A DNA stretch of 64,000 bases from Lachnospiraceae bacterium (lineage in GTDB: Bacteria > Bacillota > Clostridia > Lachnospirales > Lachnospiraceae): positions 1 to 64,000 of the forward strand of contig SVEB01000011.1 in NCBI GenBank assembly GCA_015057635.1, read 5' to 3'. Positions 62,223-64,000 of this stretch are shown piece by piece; position 1 is the stretch's first letter; each line of letters starts with the position of its first letter. The translations under genes were made by a program, and so were the position numbers. Below the pieces are notes generated by a model. That model saw nothing but the letters and a program-made list of their open reading frames with translations, made no database searches and was not told the DNA's origin.

Positions 62223-63863
62223 ATGAAAAAGAAGATTGGAATTCTTCTCTTACTGTCACTGTTTGCTTTAACTGCACTCTACGGATGTAGCGGCGGAAAT
62301 AAAGAGGATGGAGGCAGCACAAATTCTGCTAATGAAAACAGTCTTTCGGAAGGCCAGAATGGTGAAAGCAGCAGCGATATGACGGCTGATGCGGATGAAC
62401 CAGTATATGGAGGCTCGGTTATTGTAGGAATTACACAGGATTTGGATAGTCTTGACCCACACAAAGCAGTAGCGGCAGGAACTAATGAGGTACTTTACAA
62501 CATATTTGAAGGCTTAGTAAAGCCAGACAAAGATGGAAATTTAGTTCCAGCAGTAGCAAGTGAGTACACTATTTCAGAAGATGGTATGACGTATACCTTC
62601 ACATTAAGAGATGACGTACTATTCCATAATGGAAGCCTTGTTACAGCGGATGATGTTATATACTCAATCAAACGCAGCGCCGGCATGCTTGAGACTTCCG
62701 ATCCGGAAGTGAAAGTGGAATCGGCGCTTTCTGTTATTTCGGAAATCAATTCCTCCGTAACAGAAGAAGGCAAGACACAGATCGTAATTTCTTTAAGCGA
62801 GCCAAATACGGAGTTAATCGGTTATTTAACCACTCCGATCATTCCGAAAGATTATGATGGACAGGCTGGGGCACCAGTCGGAACCGGACCATTCAAGTTC
62901 GTTTCCTACACACCATTACAGTCCTTTATCATGGAAAAGAATGAAGATTACTATGTAGAAGACGTGCCTTATTTAGATCAGGTAACGTTTAAGATTTCAG
63001 CCAATACAGATTCCGCGTTTATGGAATTAATGGCAGGAGCAATCGATATCTTCCCATATCTGACAGAAGAACAGGCAAATCAGCTTTCTTCTACTTATGA
63101 TATCGAAGTAGGGAATATGAACTTAGTTCAGGGCCTATTCCTAAACAATCAGGCTGCTCCATTTGACAATATCTTAGTAAGACAGGCTTTATGCTATGCA
63201 ATCGACCGTCAGGGCATCCTTGATATGGTAGCAGGCGGAAAAGGAAATATCATTGGCAGCAATATGTTCCACGGCTTCTCCATTTACTATGATGAGACAT
63301 TGGAAAATGTGTATCCTTACAATATAGACAAGGCAAAAGAACTCTTAGCCGAAGCTGGTTACGCAGATGGATTCAGCTTTACGATTAAAGTGCCATCCAA
63401 CTACCAGTTCCATGTAGATACCGCACAGGTGATCGTGGAACAGTTAAAGGCAGTCGGAATTGATGCAAAGATTCAGCTGATTGAATGGGCGAGCTGGTTA
63501 TCTGACGTTTATAAAGGAAGAGATTATGAAGCGACCATCGTAGGCCTTGATGCGAAATTAGCACCAAGCGATGTACTAAAACGCTATCGTTCTGATGCAA
63601 GTAATAACTTCTTAAATTATAAGAATCCGGAATTCGATGCCATTTTTGCGGAAGCAGTCGGTACAATCGATCAGGATGTGAAGATTGAAAAGTATAGGGA
63701 ACTGCAGGCACTTCTGACAAATGATGCAGCAAGTGTGTATATCCAGGATCCGTCACTTTTAGTAGCAGTGAATAAGAAACTCACCGGTTATACATTCTAT
63801 CCGGTTTATGTTCAGGATATGTCGGTTGTTGCCTATACAGGAACACCAGAAAATCATCAGTAA
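62223..63863 (+). CDS. peptide ABC transporter substrate-binding lipoprotein (SBP_bac_5)
   Basis: 546 residues. Lipoprotein signal with lipobox LYGC near residue 22, a Ser/Asn-rich linker, then the SBP_bac_5 fold: LDSLDPHKAVAAGTNEVLYNIFEGLV and the C-terminal lobe beginning near VRQALCYAIDRQGIL. OppA/DppA group: binds oligo- or dipeptides (or nickel) outside the membrane. GGAGG precedes ATG. A permease gene begins 107 nt downstream after a hairpin. Confidence 0.94.
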   Translation: MKKKIGILLLLSLFALTALYGCSGGNKEDGGSTNSANENSLSEGQNGESSSDMTADADEPVYGGSVIVGITQDLDSLDPHKAVAAGTNEVLYNIFEGLVKPDKDGNLVPAVASEYTISEDGMTYTFTLRDDVLFHNGSLVTADDVIYSIKRSAGMLETSDPEVKVESALSVISEINSSVTEEGKTQIVISLSEPNTELIGYLTTPIIPKDYDGQAGAPVGTGPFKFVSYTPLQSFIMEKNEDYYVEDVPYLDQVTFKISANTDSAFMELMAGAIDIFPYLTEEQANQLSSTYDIEVGNMNLVQGLFLNNQAAPFDNILVRQALCYAIDRQGILDMVAGGKGNIIGSNMFHGFSIYYDETLENVYPYNIDKAKELLAEAGYADGFSFTIKVPSNYQFHVDTAQVIVEQLKAVGIDAKIQLIEWASWLSDVYKGRDYEATIVGLDAKLAPSDVLKRYRSDASNNFLNYKNPEFDAIFAEAVGTIDQDVKIEKYRELQALLTNDAASVYIQDPSLLVAVNKKLTGYTFYPVYVQDMSVVAYTGTPENHQ

Positions 63864-63874
63864 TTGTTACACCA

Positions 63875-63913
63875 TACAAGCTTATGCCAGCGAAAAGTTG
63901 GTATAAGCTTGTA
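63875..63913 (+). terminator. intercistronic hairpin between binding protein and permease genes
   Basis: TACAAGCTTAT and ATAAGCTTGTA close a stem containing CCAGC/GTTGG, with no T-run. Such hairpins commonly stabilise the binding-protein mRNA so that it is made in excess over the permease. Confidence 0.65.
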
Positions 63914-63969
63914 TAGGTTTTAGGAAACGATAAAAACTATGAGTAGATCAGGCTAAAGGAGTAAAAGCA

Positions 63970-64000
63970 ATGCGATTTTATGTCAAGAAAATCATTACGC
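63970..64000 (+). CDS. peptide ABC transporter permease, N-terminal fragment
   Basis: Only the first ten codons are in the window (MRFYVKKIIT), preceded by AAGGAG at eight bases. The basic start and the position directly after the binding-protein gene fit the first permease (OppB/DppB type). It is cut by the window edge, not truncated in the genome as far as can be seen. Confidence 0.7.
   Translation, partial: MRFYVKKIIT

Overview
This 64 kb window looks like chromosome from a low-GC, spore-forming anaerobic Firmicute, most likely a Lachnospiraceae-type Clostridium relative. The signs are an alpha/beta-type small acid-soluble spore protein, DUF1385-prmC-prfA and tig-clpP-clpX-lon-engB gene orders, a zinc-type L31 after rho, Asn-rich small proteins, strong AGGAGG ribosome sites and frequent TTG/GTG starts. 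No phage, plasmid, CRISPR array, rRNA or intact insertion sequence was found.

Layout. 0-9 kb: tRNA-Leu and tRNA-Arg, an ABC-F ATPase, a HAAS/DUF1700 membrane protein, an Asn/Ser-rich small protein, a rhodanese, an RNA methylase, an alpha/beta hydrolase, and an amidase-rdgB-phosphodiesterase operon. 9-14 kb: tRNA-Pro behind two perfect-consensus promoters, a PfpI protein, a secreted repeat protein, an AGCS symporter and a spore SASP. 14-22.5 kb: glmM, then the protein-quality-control block tig, clpP, clpX, lon, engB. 23-27 kb (minus strand): HIT protein, DUF4364, a radical SAM protein and malic enzyme. 27-38 kb: rho, rpmE, DUF1385, prmC, prfA, a potassium-uptake pair, a SpoU-type rRNA methylase, a charged membrane protein and pgi. 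38.7-43.4 kb: an iron-uptake island (feoA, feoA, feoB, Fur-like, Cys-rich membrane protein, DtxR-like, DUF2325) behind a Fur-box promoter. 43.6-51 kb: patatin, argF, LiaF-like, coaX, dusB, asd. 51-57.5 kb (minus strand): two membrane-anchored unknowns, amtB, P-II and uracil permease. 58-64 kb: GH94 phosphorylase, M20 amidohydrolase, and the start of an oligopeptide ABC transporter cut by the window edge.

The most unusual content lies between genes. Four intergenic regions (about 471-650, 9489-9691, 22478-22689, 38417-38546) carry members of one family of very long imperfect hairpins. All have the same two conserved motifs in an internal loop, the same CAGACAG/CTGTCTG apical stem and near-constant geometry, while the inner and outer stems differ completely in sequence between copies yet remain paired. 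A fifth, reduced copy is at 23210-23313. Every copy lies just 3-prime of a gene and in that gene's sense orientation. Two begin at the stop codon with the same ten-base sequence, and three are followed by a second small hairpin with TTTC/GAAA at its tip. I do not recognise the family; it behaves like a structured RNA or a non-autonomous palindromic element specialised for 3-prime ends. A second, two-copy family sits upstream of lon and of a DUF6145-like gene.

Regulatory reading. Iron genes show Fur-box-like and DtxR-like palindromes. The P-II gene has a consensus promoter followed at once by an intrinsic terminator in its leader, suggesting attenuation. The GH94 gene has several CGAAA/AAACG palindromes around its promoter. 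All functions are inferred from sequence by eye; no database search was run.
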